Shown: one piece after another, positions 1-7,660 of the stretch
Position numbering within the stretch: the first letter of the stretch is position 1
Layout of the letters: each line of letters begins with the position of its first letter
Source of the DNA: Flavobacteriaceae bacterium UBA3159
GTDB lineage: Bacteria; Bacteroidota; Bacteroidia; Flavobacteriales; Flavobacteriaceae
DNA length: 52,841 nt
Direction: 5' to 3'
NCBI GenBank assembly: GCA_002364535.1
Contig: DEYL01000021.1
Span: forward strand, 28,006-80,846
Program-made: the position numbers and the translations under genes
Notes under the pieces: generated by a model
The model's database searches: none
Seen by the model: the letters and a program-made list of their open reading frames with translations, nothing else
Told to the model about the DNA's origin: nothing

Positions 1-454
1 GCGACCAGCTTTTACCGTTATCTTGGCTTTTGATGTACTTCAGATAATAAATTTGTGGTTCATGCTCTAAGTCCATATAGTTAAAGAACATAAAGATGGT
101 ATTGGTGACCCGATCAACAATCATGGAGGGGTCAGAGGCCGATTGACCGTTGGGATAGTCTATGATCCTTTCGATGGGGGTCCAGCTTTTGCCGTTGTCG
201 GTACTTCTTCTGATGATCAGGTTGATGTTCTTGTTGTCCTGCAAGTCAGCGCAGGAGGGAACTCTTTCGTCTATGGCCGTGATGAGGTCTCTATTGGGTG
301 CGGTGACAATGGAGGGGATTCTGAAGCAGGCAATGCCTTCCCTTTGGGGGAAAAGATCTATAAAATCATGTTTCTGTGCAGGGCTTACTCCAAAGCAAAA
401 GAGGCTTATTGTTAAAGCAAGTCTGATTTTAAGCCCTGATTTTAAGTGTTTCAT
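1..454 (-). CDS. Exo-alpha-sialidase (GH33), N-terminal part only
   Basis: Translating the minus strand from the ATG at 452-454 gives 151 residues before the left edge; the C-terminal part lies outside the window. A signal peptide covers about residues 1-26 (ends SPAQ). It is followed by the FRIP motif that carries the first arginine of the sialidase triad (CFRIPSIV), a segment with a possible catalytic-loop aspartate (SCADLQD), and two Asp-boxes, STDNGKSW and SQDNGKSW. These are hallmarks of the six-bladed GH33 fold. The enzyme would be exported and release sialic acids or related nonulosonates from glycans. The next gene upstream on the same strand is a NagX-like acyltransferase 63 bp away, which suggests a shared glycan-use operon. 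Substrate and linkage preference cannot be read from this fragment. Confidence 0.9.
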   Translation of the reverse strand, partial: MKHLKSGLKIRLALTISLFCFGVSPAQKHDFIDLFPQREGIACFRIPSIVTAPNRDLITAIDERVPSCADLQDNKNINLIIRRSTDNGKSWTPIERIIDYPNGQSASDPSMIVDRVTNTIFMFFNYMDLEHEPQIYYLKYIKSQDNGKSWS

Positions 455-517
455 ATACAATTTCAGCAGTGTTGCAGGTAAACAATTGTGTAAAGAGATC
501 ATCGTTCAGATATTGAT

Positions 518-1615
518 TTAAACCTTGATAAAAGTTTTGTTTTTATACATATACCTAAGTAATAGATAAAGTAGCGCAAAACCTCCAATCACAGTGACCA
601 ATTCGTAATAGTTTCCAGTATAAGGGGCTAAGCCATAGAGGATAAAGCCTGCGATTTTGGGAAAAGGCAAAACATGAGTTATCACATAGGCAGTGATGGC
701 ATTCATACCTATTACTTTAAGAAAAAAGGCCCATTTATATTTCTGTTTTACGTCAATGATCCAATAAAAAGCAGCCATAAGGAAATAACATACTCCGGAG
801 GAAACCAAAACAAAAGTGGAGGACCAGATTTTCTTTACAACAGGATGCCAAATGTTTCCCAGAAGTCCCAAGCCAATTGCAATGGCTCCATAAATCAGTA
901 GGGTTTTGACGACCTTTACTTTATCTTTTTGGATTTTGATCAGTTCACCGGCAAACAGTCCGGATAAGGTGGTGGCGGTAAATCCCAGACTGGATAAAAA
1001 CCAGGTATATTGTTTGCCATCGTCAAAAGGACCAAAAATCAAATGATCGACATATAGGGCAAAGTTGGCACCAGGAATAAGGGTACTCCGGCCTGTATCC
1101 GGTATAATGGGCAAGGTCAATAGCAGGGCATATACCAACAAACAAGCCGCAAAAAGAAAATACCTTTGGATAGGTTTTAGATAAACACAGGAGATGGTAG
1201 TAAAAACATATCCCACCGCAATGGCTTGTAAGGTGTTACTGAATATTTTAAATTTTGAAAGGTCGAAATCCAATAGGTTACCCTGAACGATCCAACCCAG
1301 CACAAAAAGGATAAAAAATCTCCTGGTCAGTTTTAAGAATAGGAGTTTTTTGTTAACGGCGTTTTGTGTGTATTTTGAAGCCGAAAAGGGAATTACTGCT
1401 CCCACTACAAAGAGAAACAGGGGCATGATGATGTCGTAAAATCTAAACCCCAACCATTCGGGATGGGAAAACTGACGTGCTAAGGCCGCAGTAAAATCTG
1501 ATCCTACCCCCTTGTTTAATTTTGAAAAAAATTGGTCTGCCAAGACGATCATCAACATATCAAAACCACGAAGAATGTCTATGGAACAGATGCGGTTTTG
1601 GAATGATGGAAGCAT
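518..1615 (-). CDS. NagX-like membrane acyltransferase (HGSNAT/COG4299-type)
   Basis: A 365-residue polytopic membrane protein with about ten hydrophobic segments. The N-terminal stretch RICSIDILRGFDMLMIV is typical of the bacterial relatives of heparan-alpha-glucosaminide N-acetyltransferase (COG4299, often called DUF5009 or NagX). Family members are thought to act on amino sugars at the inner membrane; the bacterial reaction is not firmly established. The ATG start at 1613-1615 has no in-frame competitor. It lies just upstream of the sialidase on the same strand with a 63 bp gap, so the two probably cooperate in degrading sialylated or amino-sugar glycans. Family membership is well supported; substrate is inferred only. 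Confidence 0.8.
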   Translation of the reverse strand: MLPSFQNRICSIDILRGFDMLMIVLADQFFSKLNKGVGSDFTAALARQFSHPEWLGFRFYDIIMPLFLFVVGAVIPFSASKYTQNAVNKKLLFLKLTRRFFILFVLGWIVQGNLLDFDLSKFKIFSNTLQAIAVGYVFTTISCVYLKPIQRYFLFAACLLVYALLLTLPIIPDTGRSTLIPGANFALYVDHLIFGPFDDGKQYTWFLSSLGFTATTLSGLFAGELIKIQKDKVKVVKTLLIYGAIAIGLGLLGNIWHPVVKKIWSSTFVLVSSGVCYFLMAAFYWIIDVKQKYKWAFFLKVIGMNAITAYVITHVLPFPKIAGFILYGLAPYTGNYYELVTVIGGFALLYLLLRYMYKNKTFIKV

Positions 1616-1716
1616 TAACTTTTAGCTATTGGGATAACTAAAAGTAGTGAAAATTTGAATTTATAAGGTAAAATCCGTTTTAGTTAATAAAACAAATGAG
1701 GGCCGCTAGAATTTTC

Positions 1717-2580
1717 CTAATTGTTCAATGCTTCTGCCCCGCCCACAATTTCGAGAATTTCATTAGTGATGGCAGCTTGTCTTGCTTTGTTATAGGTGAG
1801 TTTGAGTTGATCCCTCAGTTCGGTAGCATTGTCGGTAGCCTTGTGCATGGCAGTCATACGAGCTCCGTGTTCACTGGCAAATGAATCTTTTACGGCTTTG
1901 AAGAGTTGCATTTTAAGTGACTTGGGCAACAATTCGTCAATAATGGCCGACTGAGAGGGCTCATAGATGTAATCGGCAGATGATTGTTTTACAGCGTCTT
2001 CCTCGGCCACTATGGGGAGGAATTGTTCAGTCGTTACTATCTGTGTGGCCGCATTTTTAAAACGGTTGTAAACCACCAAAACTTTGTCGTATTGGGCTTC
2101 GGCAAAAGCATCCATCGCCTCTAGGGCAACTTCGGCAGTGTTGCCAAAGTTCAGATCGTCATAAATGGCATCGTGACGGCTGTTGATGGGTAGGGTTTTG
2201 GAAAGGATGTCCCCTCCTTTTTTGCCAATTCCCATGACTTCAACGGTTTTACCAGCATAATCTTCCTTAGCCAATCGGAGGGTTTCTTTAATAATATTGG
2301 TATTAAAAGCTCCACACAATCCTCTGTTGGAAGTGATGGCGATGATCAATATTTTTTCCTCAACACGCTGGGTAGTATAGGGTTTTTGCCCATCCCCGTC
2401 CAGGTTTCCAGAGAGATTTTGAATGAGCTCGGTCAACTTGTTGGCATAGGGCCGCATGGCAGTAATGGCGTCCTGGGCTTTCTTCAACTTGGCGGCCGAT
2501 ACCATTTTCATGGCACTGGTGATTTGCATGGTAGAAGAGACCGAGGCAATACGATTCCGTATTTCTTTTAGATTGGCCAT
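1717..2580 (-). CDS. atpG: ATP synthase F1 gamma subunit
   Basis: A 287-residue central-stalk subunit of F1. The N-terminal coiled helix (MANLKEIRNRIASV, then ITSAMKMVSAAKL) and the C-terminal helix (NKARQAAITNEILEIVGGAEAL) are the two conserved ends that form the rotating shaft inside the alpha3beta3 ring. ITSNRGLCGAFN near residue 85 is the usual Rossmann-like core motif. The ATG directly abuts the atpA stop codon, so translation is probably coupled. It is the last gene of the atpB-E-F-H-A-G operon; the beta and epsilon genes are not in this window, as is common in Bacteroidota. Confidence 0.97.
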   Translation of the reverse strand: MANLKEIRNRIASVSSTMQITSAMKMVSAAKLKKAQDAITAMRPYANKLTELIQNLSGNLDGDGQKPYTTQRVEEKILIIAITSNRGLCGAFNTNIIKETLRLAKEDYAGKTVEVMGIGKKGGDILSKTLPINSRHDAIYDDLNFGNTAEVALEAMDAFAEAQYDKVLVVYNRFKNAATQIVTTEQFLPIVAEEDAVKQSSADYIYEPSQSAIIDELLPKSLKMQLFKAVKDSFASEHGARMTAMHKATDNATELRDQLKLTYNKARQAAITNEILEIVGGAEALNN

Positions 2581-4158
2581 CTATTCAAACGCTTTGGAGG
2601 TTTCTTGTGCTACGGCATTGAGGGTGTCGAGCGCATTGTCGGTCAAATTTCCTGACTTAAGTTCTGCCAAAGCCTTTTTGTGTTTCTTTTTAAGGGTGTT
2701 TAAAAAGGCGATTTCGAATTCTTTGACCTTTTCCACAGGAACATTTCTCAACAAGTTTTTTGACCCGGCATAGATGATGGCAACTTGCTCTTCTACGGTA
2801 TAAGGGTCATTTTGGGCTTGTTTGAGGATTTCAACGTTTCGTCGTCCTTTTTCAATCACATTGAGCGTAGCAGCATCAAGGTCAGAACCAAACTTGGCAA
2901 AGGCTTCCAGCTCACGGAACTGGGCTTGGTCAAGTTTGAGCGTACCCGCTACTTTTTTCATGGACTTGATCTGTGCCGATCCCCCTACCCTGGATACGGA
3001 GATTCCCACGTTAATCGCAGGTCGAACCCCAGAGTTGAAGAGATCAGATTCTAAAAATATTTGTCCATCAGTAATCGAAATTACGTTGGTTGGAATATAG
3101 GCAGAAACGTCTCCCGCTTGGGTTTCAATAATGGGCAGAGCCGTCAGTGAACCTCCTCCTTTTACTTTGTCTTTAAGGGACTCGGGCAGGTCGTTCATGC
3201 CTTTGGCGATATCGTCATCGGCAATGACTTTTGCGGCTCGTTCCAGCAATCTGGAGTGAAGGTAGAATACATCCCCGGGATAGGCCTCACGCCCCGGAGG
3301 ACGACGAAGCAAAAGGGATACCTCACGGTAAGCAACTGCTTGTTTGGACAGGTCATCATAGATGATCAATGCAGGACGACCCGTGTCTCTAAAATACTCT
3401 CCAATGGCAGCTCCTGCAAAAGGAGCGTATACCTGCATGGGAGCAGGGTCAGAGGCATTGGCAGCTACAATAGTGGTGTAAGCCAAAGCACCTTTATCTT
3501 CTAATATTTTGGCAATCCCTGCTACAGTAGATGCTTTTTGCCCTACAGCAACATAAATGCAGTATACCGGTTCGCCGGCATCGAAAAATTCTTTTTGATT
3601 GAGGATGGTATCGATACAAACCGTGGTTTTTCCGGTTTGACGGTCACCAATGACTAATTCTCTTTGTCCTCTACCCACAGGGATCATGGCGTCAATAGAT
3701 TTAACTCCTGTTTGAAGGGGCTCGTTTACGGGTTGTCGGAAAATTACCCCGGGAGCTTTTCGCTCCAAAGGCATCTGATAGGTTTCGCCCTCGATTGGCC
3801 CCTTCCCGTCAATGGGTGTTCCCAGGGTGTCGACCACACGTCCCACAATACCTTCCCCTACATTTATGGAGGCAATTTTTTTAGTACGCTTAACAGTGTT
3901 TCCTTCTTTGATTTCTTCGGAAGGCCCTAATAATACGACTCCAACATTGTCTTCCTCGAGGTTCAAGACCATACCGTCTATTCCATTTTCAAAAGTGACC
4001 AGTTCGCCATATTCAGCATGGGTAAGACCATACACTCTGGCAATACCATCTCCTACCTGGAGGACGGTTCCCACTTCGTCGAGGGAAGCCGTGGCTTCAA
4101 ATCCTGCCAATTGATTTTTTAATATTGCTGAAACTTCAGCGGGCTTAACGTCTGCCAT
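2581..4158 (-). CDS. atpA: ATP synthase F1 alpha subunit
   Basis: A 525-residue catalytic-ring subunit that carries the non-exchangeable nucleotide. The order is an N-terminal beta-barrel, the P-loop GDRQTGKT at residues 171-178, the alpha-type segment AYREVSLLLRRPPGREAYPGD, and SRVGGSAQ, which carries the conserved alpha arginine that reaches into the catalytic site. The length is close to other Bacteroidota AtpA proteins. It sits 18 bp downstream of atpH and abuts atpG. No frameshift or missing key residue is seen. Confidence 0.98.
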   Translation of the reverse strand: MADVKPAEVSAILKNQLAGFEATASLDEVGTVLQVGDGIARVYGLTHAEYGELVTFENGIDGMVLNLEEDNVGVVLLGPSEEIKEGNTVKRTKKIASINVGEGIVGRVVDTLGTPIDGKGPIEGETYQMPLERKAPGVIFRQPVNEPLQTGVKSIDAMIPVGRGQRELVIGDRQTGKTTVCIDTILNQKEFFDAGEPVYCIYVAVGQKASTVAGIAKILEDKGALAYTTIVAANASDPAPMQVYAPFAGAAIGEYFRDTGRPALIIYDDLSKQAVAYREVSLLLRRPPGREAYPGDVFYLHSRLLERAAKVIADDDIAKGMNDLPESLKDKVKGGGSLTALPIIETQAGDVSAYIPTNVISITDGQIFLESDLFNSGVRPAINVGISVSRVGGSAQIKSMKKVAGTLKLDQAQFRELEAFAKFGSDLDAATLNVIEKGRRNVEILKQAQNDPYTVEEQVAIIYAGSKNLLRNVPVEKVKEFEIAFLNTLKKKHKKALAELKSGNLTDNALDTLNAVAQETSKAFE

Positions 4159-4176
4159 TTTTTCTTTTTTTCAGTA

Positions 4177-4713
4177 TTAAGATGTAATCAATTCTCTTTT
4201 TAACGCTCCCAAGCGATCCGCTATGCTGGCGTTGTATTGTAAATCTCCAACCCTAAGGATAAACCCTCCTTTGATGGTGGGGTCCACGGTGTTTTTAAGT
4301 TCGATCTTTAAAGGAGTTAAAGTAGCTGCTTTTTTAAGTACCTTTTTTTCCAAATCTGCGCTTAGGGGAACTGCAGTGGTAACAGCTGCGGCAACTTTAC
4401 CTTGATTTTTATCAAACAGTTCGATGTAATAATGAGCTACTCCCCCAAGAATCCCTTCGCGACCTTTTTGTGATAACAGGTCAAAAAGGTTTTGAACAAA
4501 TTTTGATGCTTTAGGAAAAACTCCATCGATAATCTTTCTTTTTTGTGAACCGGGTAAAACAGGGCTGTTAAGTGAATCGTACAACTCAGGACTGCTTTCC
4601 ACAACACTAAGGATGTTTTGCATTTCTTCAACAACAGCTTTTTCCTTTTGGTTTTCAATGGCGAATTCCAAAAGTGCCTTTGCGTATCGAATCGAAGCTC
4701 TCCCTGCTTTCAT
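4177..4713 (-). CDS. atpH: ATP synthase F1 delta subunit (OSCP)
   Basis: A 178-residue subunit linking the top of F1 to the peripheral b stalk. It starts MKAGRASIRYAKALLEFA, the usual helical F1-binding domain with the RYAKAL signature. It ends with the conserved C-terminal motif KGGFILRVGDLQYNASI followed by RLGALK, as in the OSCP/delta family. It lies 7 bp downstream of atpF and 18 bp upstream of atpA, consistent with operon expression. Confidence 0.96.
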   Translation of the reverse strand: MKAGRASIRYAKALLEFAIENQKEKAVVEEMQNILSVVESSPELYDSLNSPVLPGSQKRKIIDGVFPKASKFVQNLFDLLSQKGREGILGGVAHYYIELFDKNQGKVAAAVTTAVPLSADLEKKVLKKAATLTPLKIELKNTVDPTIKGGFILRVGDLQYNASIADRLGALKRELITS

Positions 4714-4720
4714 AGTCTAA

Positions 4721-5218
4721 TTATAAAGAAGCGTCACTAATGAGTTGGTTGACCAATTTGGACTGTTTCTCTTTGCTGTCTAGTTCTGAGTCAATAACCT
4801 TTTCGGCTATGTCTAAAGAAATTTGTGCCACTTGATTTTTAAGTTCATTTAGTGCGGTGCGTTTTTCGTTTTGAATTGATTCTTGTGCCTGAGCGATGAT
4901 TTTATCGGCTTCGGCTTTAGCCTCAGCTTTGGCTTGGGCAACAATATCAGCACCATTGATGCGGGCCTCCTTTAAAAGTGCTTCACGCTCGGCTCGAGCT
5001 TCTTTTAGAACTTTTTGATTGTCTTCTTGTATGGAAGCAATTTCTTTTTTGGCCTCCTCGGCCGAATTCATGGCGTCTTTGATAGAAGTCTCTCTTTCGT
5101 TGACTGCATCCAAAATGGGCTTCCAAGCAAACTTCCTCAAAAGTAGGACTAGCCCAATAAAAATAAACAGCTGCCAAAAAAAAAGACCAAATGAGAATTC
5201 ATTGATTAATTTTTCCAT
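4721..5218 (-). CDS. atpF: ATP synthase Fo b subunit
   Basis: A 165-residue peripheral-stalk subunit. One membrane helix spans about residues 8-28 (FGLFFWQLFIFIGLVLLL). It is followed by the conserved FAWKPILDAVNERE region and a long charged, alanine-rich coiled coil to the C terminus. The gene lies between atpE and atpH in the expected order. Only one b-type gene is present, as expected for a heterotrophic bacterium. Confidence 0.96.
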   Translation of the reverse strand: MEKLINEFSFGLFFWQLFIFIGLVLLLRKFAWKPILDAVNERETSIKDAMNSAEEAKKEIASIQEDNQKVLKEARAEREALLKEARINGADIVAQAKAEAKAEADKIIAQAQESIQNEKRTALNELKNQVAQISLDIAEKVIDSELDSKEKQSKLVNQLISDASL

Positions 5219-5264
5219 CCTTTAAAAATTTTAACCCAAAATATGGGCTTATAAACAAAGCTGA

Positions 5265-5456
5265 TTAAACTGCAAACAATGCGGCAAAACCGATTCCTTC
5301 GACCAAGGCTGCTGCAATAAGCATTACTGTTTGAATTTTTCCAGTAGCATCTGGTTGACGTCCGATGGCCTCCATGGCTCCTCTTCCTATGGATCCAATA
5401 CCGATCCCTACTCCGATTACTACTAAACCTGCTCCTACTATTGCTGGAATTTCCAT
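5265..5456 (-). CDS. atpE: ATP synthase Fo c subunit
   Basis: A 63-residue hairpin of two membrane helices with the polar loop RQPDATGK (from residue 33). The ion-binding carboxylate is Glu53 in ALVEGIGF. The residue after it is Gly, not the Ser/Thr usual in sodium-type rings, and the first helix lacks the glutamine seen in such rings. Proton specificity is therefore more likely; this is inferred from the motif. The first helix has the glycine ladder GVGIGIGSIG needed for tight ring packing. It lies between atpB and atpF. Confidence 0.95.
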   Translation of the reverse strand: MEIPAIVGAGLVVIGVGIGIGSIGRGAMEAIGRQPDATGKIQTVMLIAAALVEGIGFAALFAV

Positions 5457-5489
5457 AATTAATTATTGATTTAAATTATACATACTTTT

Positions 5490-6584
5490 TTAATGATCTT
5501 CGTTTTCATTATGTTCTTCAACGGCAAAGCCAAAATACAAAGCTGACAAAACCGTAAAGATATAGGCCTGCAAAAGGGCCACCAATATTTCGATGATGGA
5601 GATGGAAAAAGCCAATACAAAAGACAGGCTTGATCCAATCCAGTTTTTGAAAATAAAAATAAGGGCGATCAGACTCATCAATACAATATGTCCTGCCGAT
5701 ATGTTGGCATACAATCGAATCATCAACGAAAAGGGTTTGATGATCAGCCCTAAAAGTTCTATGGGTGCCAAGATAATTTTCATGGGCCATGGCACACCGG
5801 GCATCCAAAAGATGTGCTTCCAATAATATTTCTTTCCAACCAAAGTGGTGATGACAAAGGTGATAAGTGCCAAACAAAAGGTGATGGCAATGTTTCCCGT
5901 TACGTTAATCCCCAGAGGCGTTAATCCCAAAAGGTTTAAAAACCATACAAAGAAAAACAGGGTCAACAAATAGCCCATAAACCTCCTGTGGTGTTTTTCG
6001 CCAATGTTGGGGATGGCTATTTCGTCTCTGACGTAAAGGACAATGGGTTCAAAAAAGCGTCCTACCCCTTTTGCGATCAAACCATTCTTTTTGTAAGATT
6101 GCGCCAACCCTCTGAACAAAACAAACATCAACAGTGACGTAAACAAGATAGATATTACATTTTTGGTGATCGAAAAATCAATCGGCTTAATATTGGTAGG
6201 ATGGTGATGGTTGTTATAGGTGATCGTTCCCTGAGCATCGGTTTTATAAATTTTACCGTGGTAGAGCTTATAGTGATTCTCCCCCAACTGTACAACTTTT
6301 TTGCCGTGCTTAAGTTGGGAAGAAGAAAACACCTTCAATCCATCGTCCCACAGGATTACGGGCAAGGGAATGCCAATATGGACCTTTTTGTTGGTGGCTT
6401 TGTCTTTGTAGGAAAGGAGATTGAAGTCGTGAGAGTCTTCTAGGTGGTGCAGTATGTAAGCCTTAATCTCAGACTTGAGTTCACCAGTTTGCTTACTATC
6501 TTTTGAGTTAGACTCTTTTGCGCTTAGCGTACTGAACGAAACCAGTAAAAATGTTGCTAAATATAGGTACGGTCCTTTGGGCAT
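5490..6584 (-). CDS. atpB: ATP synthase Fo a subunit with N-terminal extension
   Basis: A 364-residue subunit forming the proton half-channels. From the first ATG (6582-6584) it has a signal-like hydrophobic segment, then about 110 polar residues (rich in H, K, D) before the canonical multi-helix domain. Arg290, in SLMIRLYANISAGH, is the essential arginine facing the c ring. The long extramembrane extension is typical of Bacteroidota AtpB. The longest frame begins at a GTG three codons upstream; I chose the ATG. A -7 box (TACATTTG) at 6618-6625 lies about 33 bp upstream, so the operon likely starts here, separately from the DUF6168-like gene. Confidence 0.95.
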   Translation of the reverse strand: MPKGPYLYLATFLLVSFSTLSAKESNSKDSKQTGELKSEIKAYILHHLEDSHDFNLLSYKDKATNKKVHIGIPLPVILWDDGLKVFSSSQLKHGKKVVQLGENHYKLYHGKIYKTDAQGTITYNNHHHPTNIKPIDFSITKNVISILFTSLLMFVLFRGLAQSYKKNGLIAKGVGRFFEPIVLYVRDEIAIPNIGEKHHRRFMGYLLTLFFFVWFLNLLGLTPLGINVTGNIAITFCLALITFVITTLVGKKYYWKHIFWMPGVPWPMKIILAPIELLGLIIKPFSLMIRLYANISAGHIVLMSLIALIFIFKNWIGSSLSFVLAFSISIIEILVALLQAYIFTVLSALYFGFAVEEHNENEDH

Positions 6585-6617
6585 AATAAGCACTAAACTA
6601 ATCGTTTAATTGTGGTG

Positions 6618-6625
6618 CAAATGTA
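6618..6625 (-). promoter_or_regulatory. Probable promoter of the atpB-G operon (-7 box)
   Basis: On the minus strand this reads TACATTTG, matching the Bacteroidota -7 consensus TANNTTTG. It is about 33 bp upstream of the atpB ATG in an AT-rich gap. I see no clear TTTG at the -33 spacing. Confidence 0.5.
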
Positions 6626-6686
6626 AGTCATTCGACCTATAAATAAAATACTTTTTAAAATATATTTTTGTGGTTTGTGGAAAAGG

Positions 6687-7073
6687 TTAATTCTCCCGAT
6701 TTAAAATTTTTGTCAATTGATAAATTTCAAGGGTTAAAGCAGCGGCATAAGGAATGAAAAAAGTCAAAAAATCCTGCTTTGTTGACAGTCCAGTATCCTG
6801 AAAACTCGGGTAAATCAATGCAAAAAACAGTAAAAACTTTAGTCCACTGCTGACGAGAAAAACCCATCCCAATATAGATGGGTCAAGTTTTGAAACAAAA
6901 AGCAACAAAAATAGAAAAACCAGCGCAATAATGGTGTTAAAGAGATAGCAAGCCCTTAAAAGCTCGTCTTGAACAGACAATCCCAACTGATTAATGGCAA
7001 AAGTATGGAGCCAAAACAGGCCGATCATCAACATAAAGAGATTAACGGAAAACTTGTGTAAAGTAGAAATCAC
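6687..7073 (-). CDS. Small membrane protein next to atp genes (DUF6168-like)
   Basis: A 128-residue protein with four predicted membrane segments (starting FSVNLFMLMIGLFWLHTF) and no catalytic motif. Proteins of this size and pattern between AtpZ and AtpB are frequent in Flavobacteriia and are usually filed as DUF6168; that name is from memory of the family. The start is a GTG at 7071-7073, 4 bp after the atpZ stop; there is no better ATG nearby. A role in ATP synthase assembly or stability is suggested only by position. Confidence 0.6.
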   Translation of the reverse strand: MISTLHKFSVNLFMLMIGLFWLHTFAINQLGLSVQDELLRACYLFNTIIALVFLFLLLFVSKLDPSILGWVFLVSSGLKFLLFFALIYPSFQDTGLSTKQDFLTFFIPYAAALTLEIYQLTKILNREN

Positions 7074-7077
7074 CGAT

Positions 7078-7278
7078 TCAGCTTCTGTTGCCTTGCTTAA
7101 TGATGATGAGCAACACCAAAACCAATCCTATGGATGAGGTAACCAGGGTGGGCCATTTAGAAGAGATGTCCCATTTTTCTTGTATCCGGCCTCCCAAATA
7201 AATCATTACGTACATGACAGTGCCTATTTGAAAAGCAAGTCCGGAAAAGATCAGCCAATTTCTAGGCTGTTTTTTCAT
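7078..7278 (-). CDS. AtpZ/AtpI-family ATP synthase accessory protein
   Basis: A 66-residue protein with two membrane helices (residues about 7-28 and 45-62) joined by a short loop, GGRIQEKWDISSKWPTLV. This is the AtpZ/AtpI architecture; these proteins assist c-ring assembly or magnesium supply in other bacteria. It overlaps the bactofilin gene upstream by 17 bp and is followed 4 bp later by the DUF6168-like gene, so it is translated from the same message. Confidence 0.8.
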   Translation of the reverse strand: MKKQPRNWLIFSGLAFQIGTVMYVMIYLGGRIQEKWDISSKWPTLVTSSIGLVLVLLIIIKQGNRS

Positions 7279-7660
7279 GAGTGTCGTCGGGTTTTTTTAC
7301 CACCTTAAAATCTACCTTTTTACCCTCCTTGTTCATAGAACAGGAGGCGTTGAAGGTGGCGCCCGACTCTACGATCAATTTTCCAATCACAACATCTCCG
7401 TCGATAACACTTGTCGATCTGAGGTTTAGGGTTTGGGATACAAACAGGTTACCGTTGATTTTTCCTTCAACGTCAGCATTGGAACAACTCACTGCCCCTT
7501 TTATAGTGCCCTCTTTACCCACAACTACTTTACCTTTGGTCTTAATTGATCCTTCAAGGGTTCCATCTATTCTGAAATCTCCATCAGACAGAATTTCTCC
7601 TTTTACTTTGGTAGAGCTTTCTATCCGACTGTAGTGGCCGTTAATCTCACTATTTTTCAT
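7262..7660 (-). CDS. Bactofilin (polymer-forming cytoskeletal protein)
   Basis: A 132-residue protein with the repetitive right-handed beta-helix pattern of bactofilins: short alternating strands such as LSDGDFRIDGTLEGSI, GKVVVGKEGTIKGAV and DVEGKINGNLFV. Bactofilins polymerise without nucleotides and act as membrane-associated scaffolds for envelope growth or protein positioning. Here it overlaps both neighbours (11 bp with sprE, 17 bp with atpZ), so its synthesis is probably tied to that of the type IX secretion lipoprotein upstream. Confidence 0.9.
   Translation of the reverse strand: MKNSEINGHYSRIESSTKVKGEILSDGDFRIDGTLEGSIKTKGKVVVGKEGTIKGAVSCSNADVEGKINGNLFVSQTLNLRSTSVIDGDVVIGKLIVESGATFNASCSMNKEGKKVDFKVVKKPDDTHEKTA

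Noticed and set aside
1677..1693. AT-only hairpin GTTTTA/TAAAAC downstream of atpG as a terminator
   Set aside because: The stem is short and weak and no T run follows.
1717..6584. Absence of ATP synthase beta and epsilon genes read as loss
   Set aside because: In Bacteroidota these two genes are usually in a separate operon; the six genes here are intact.
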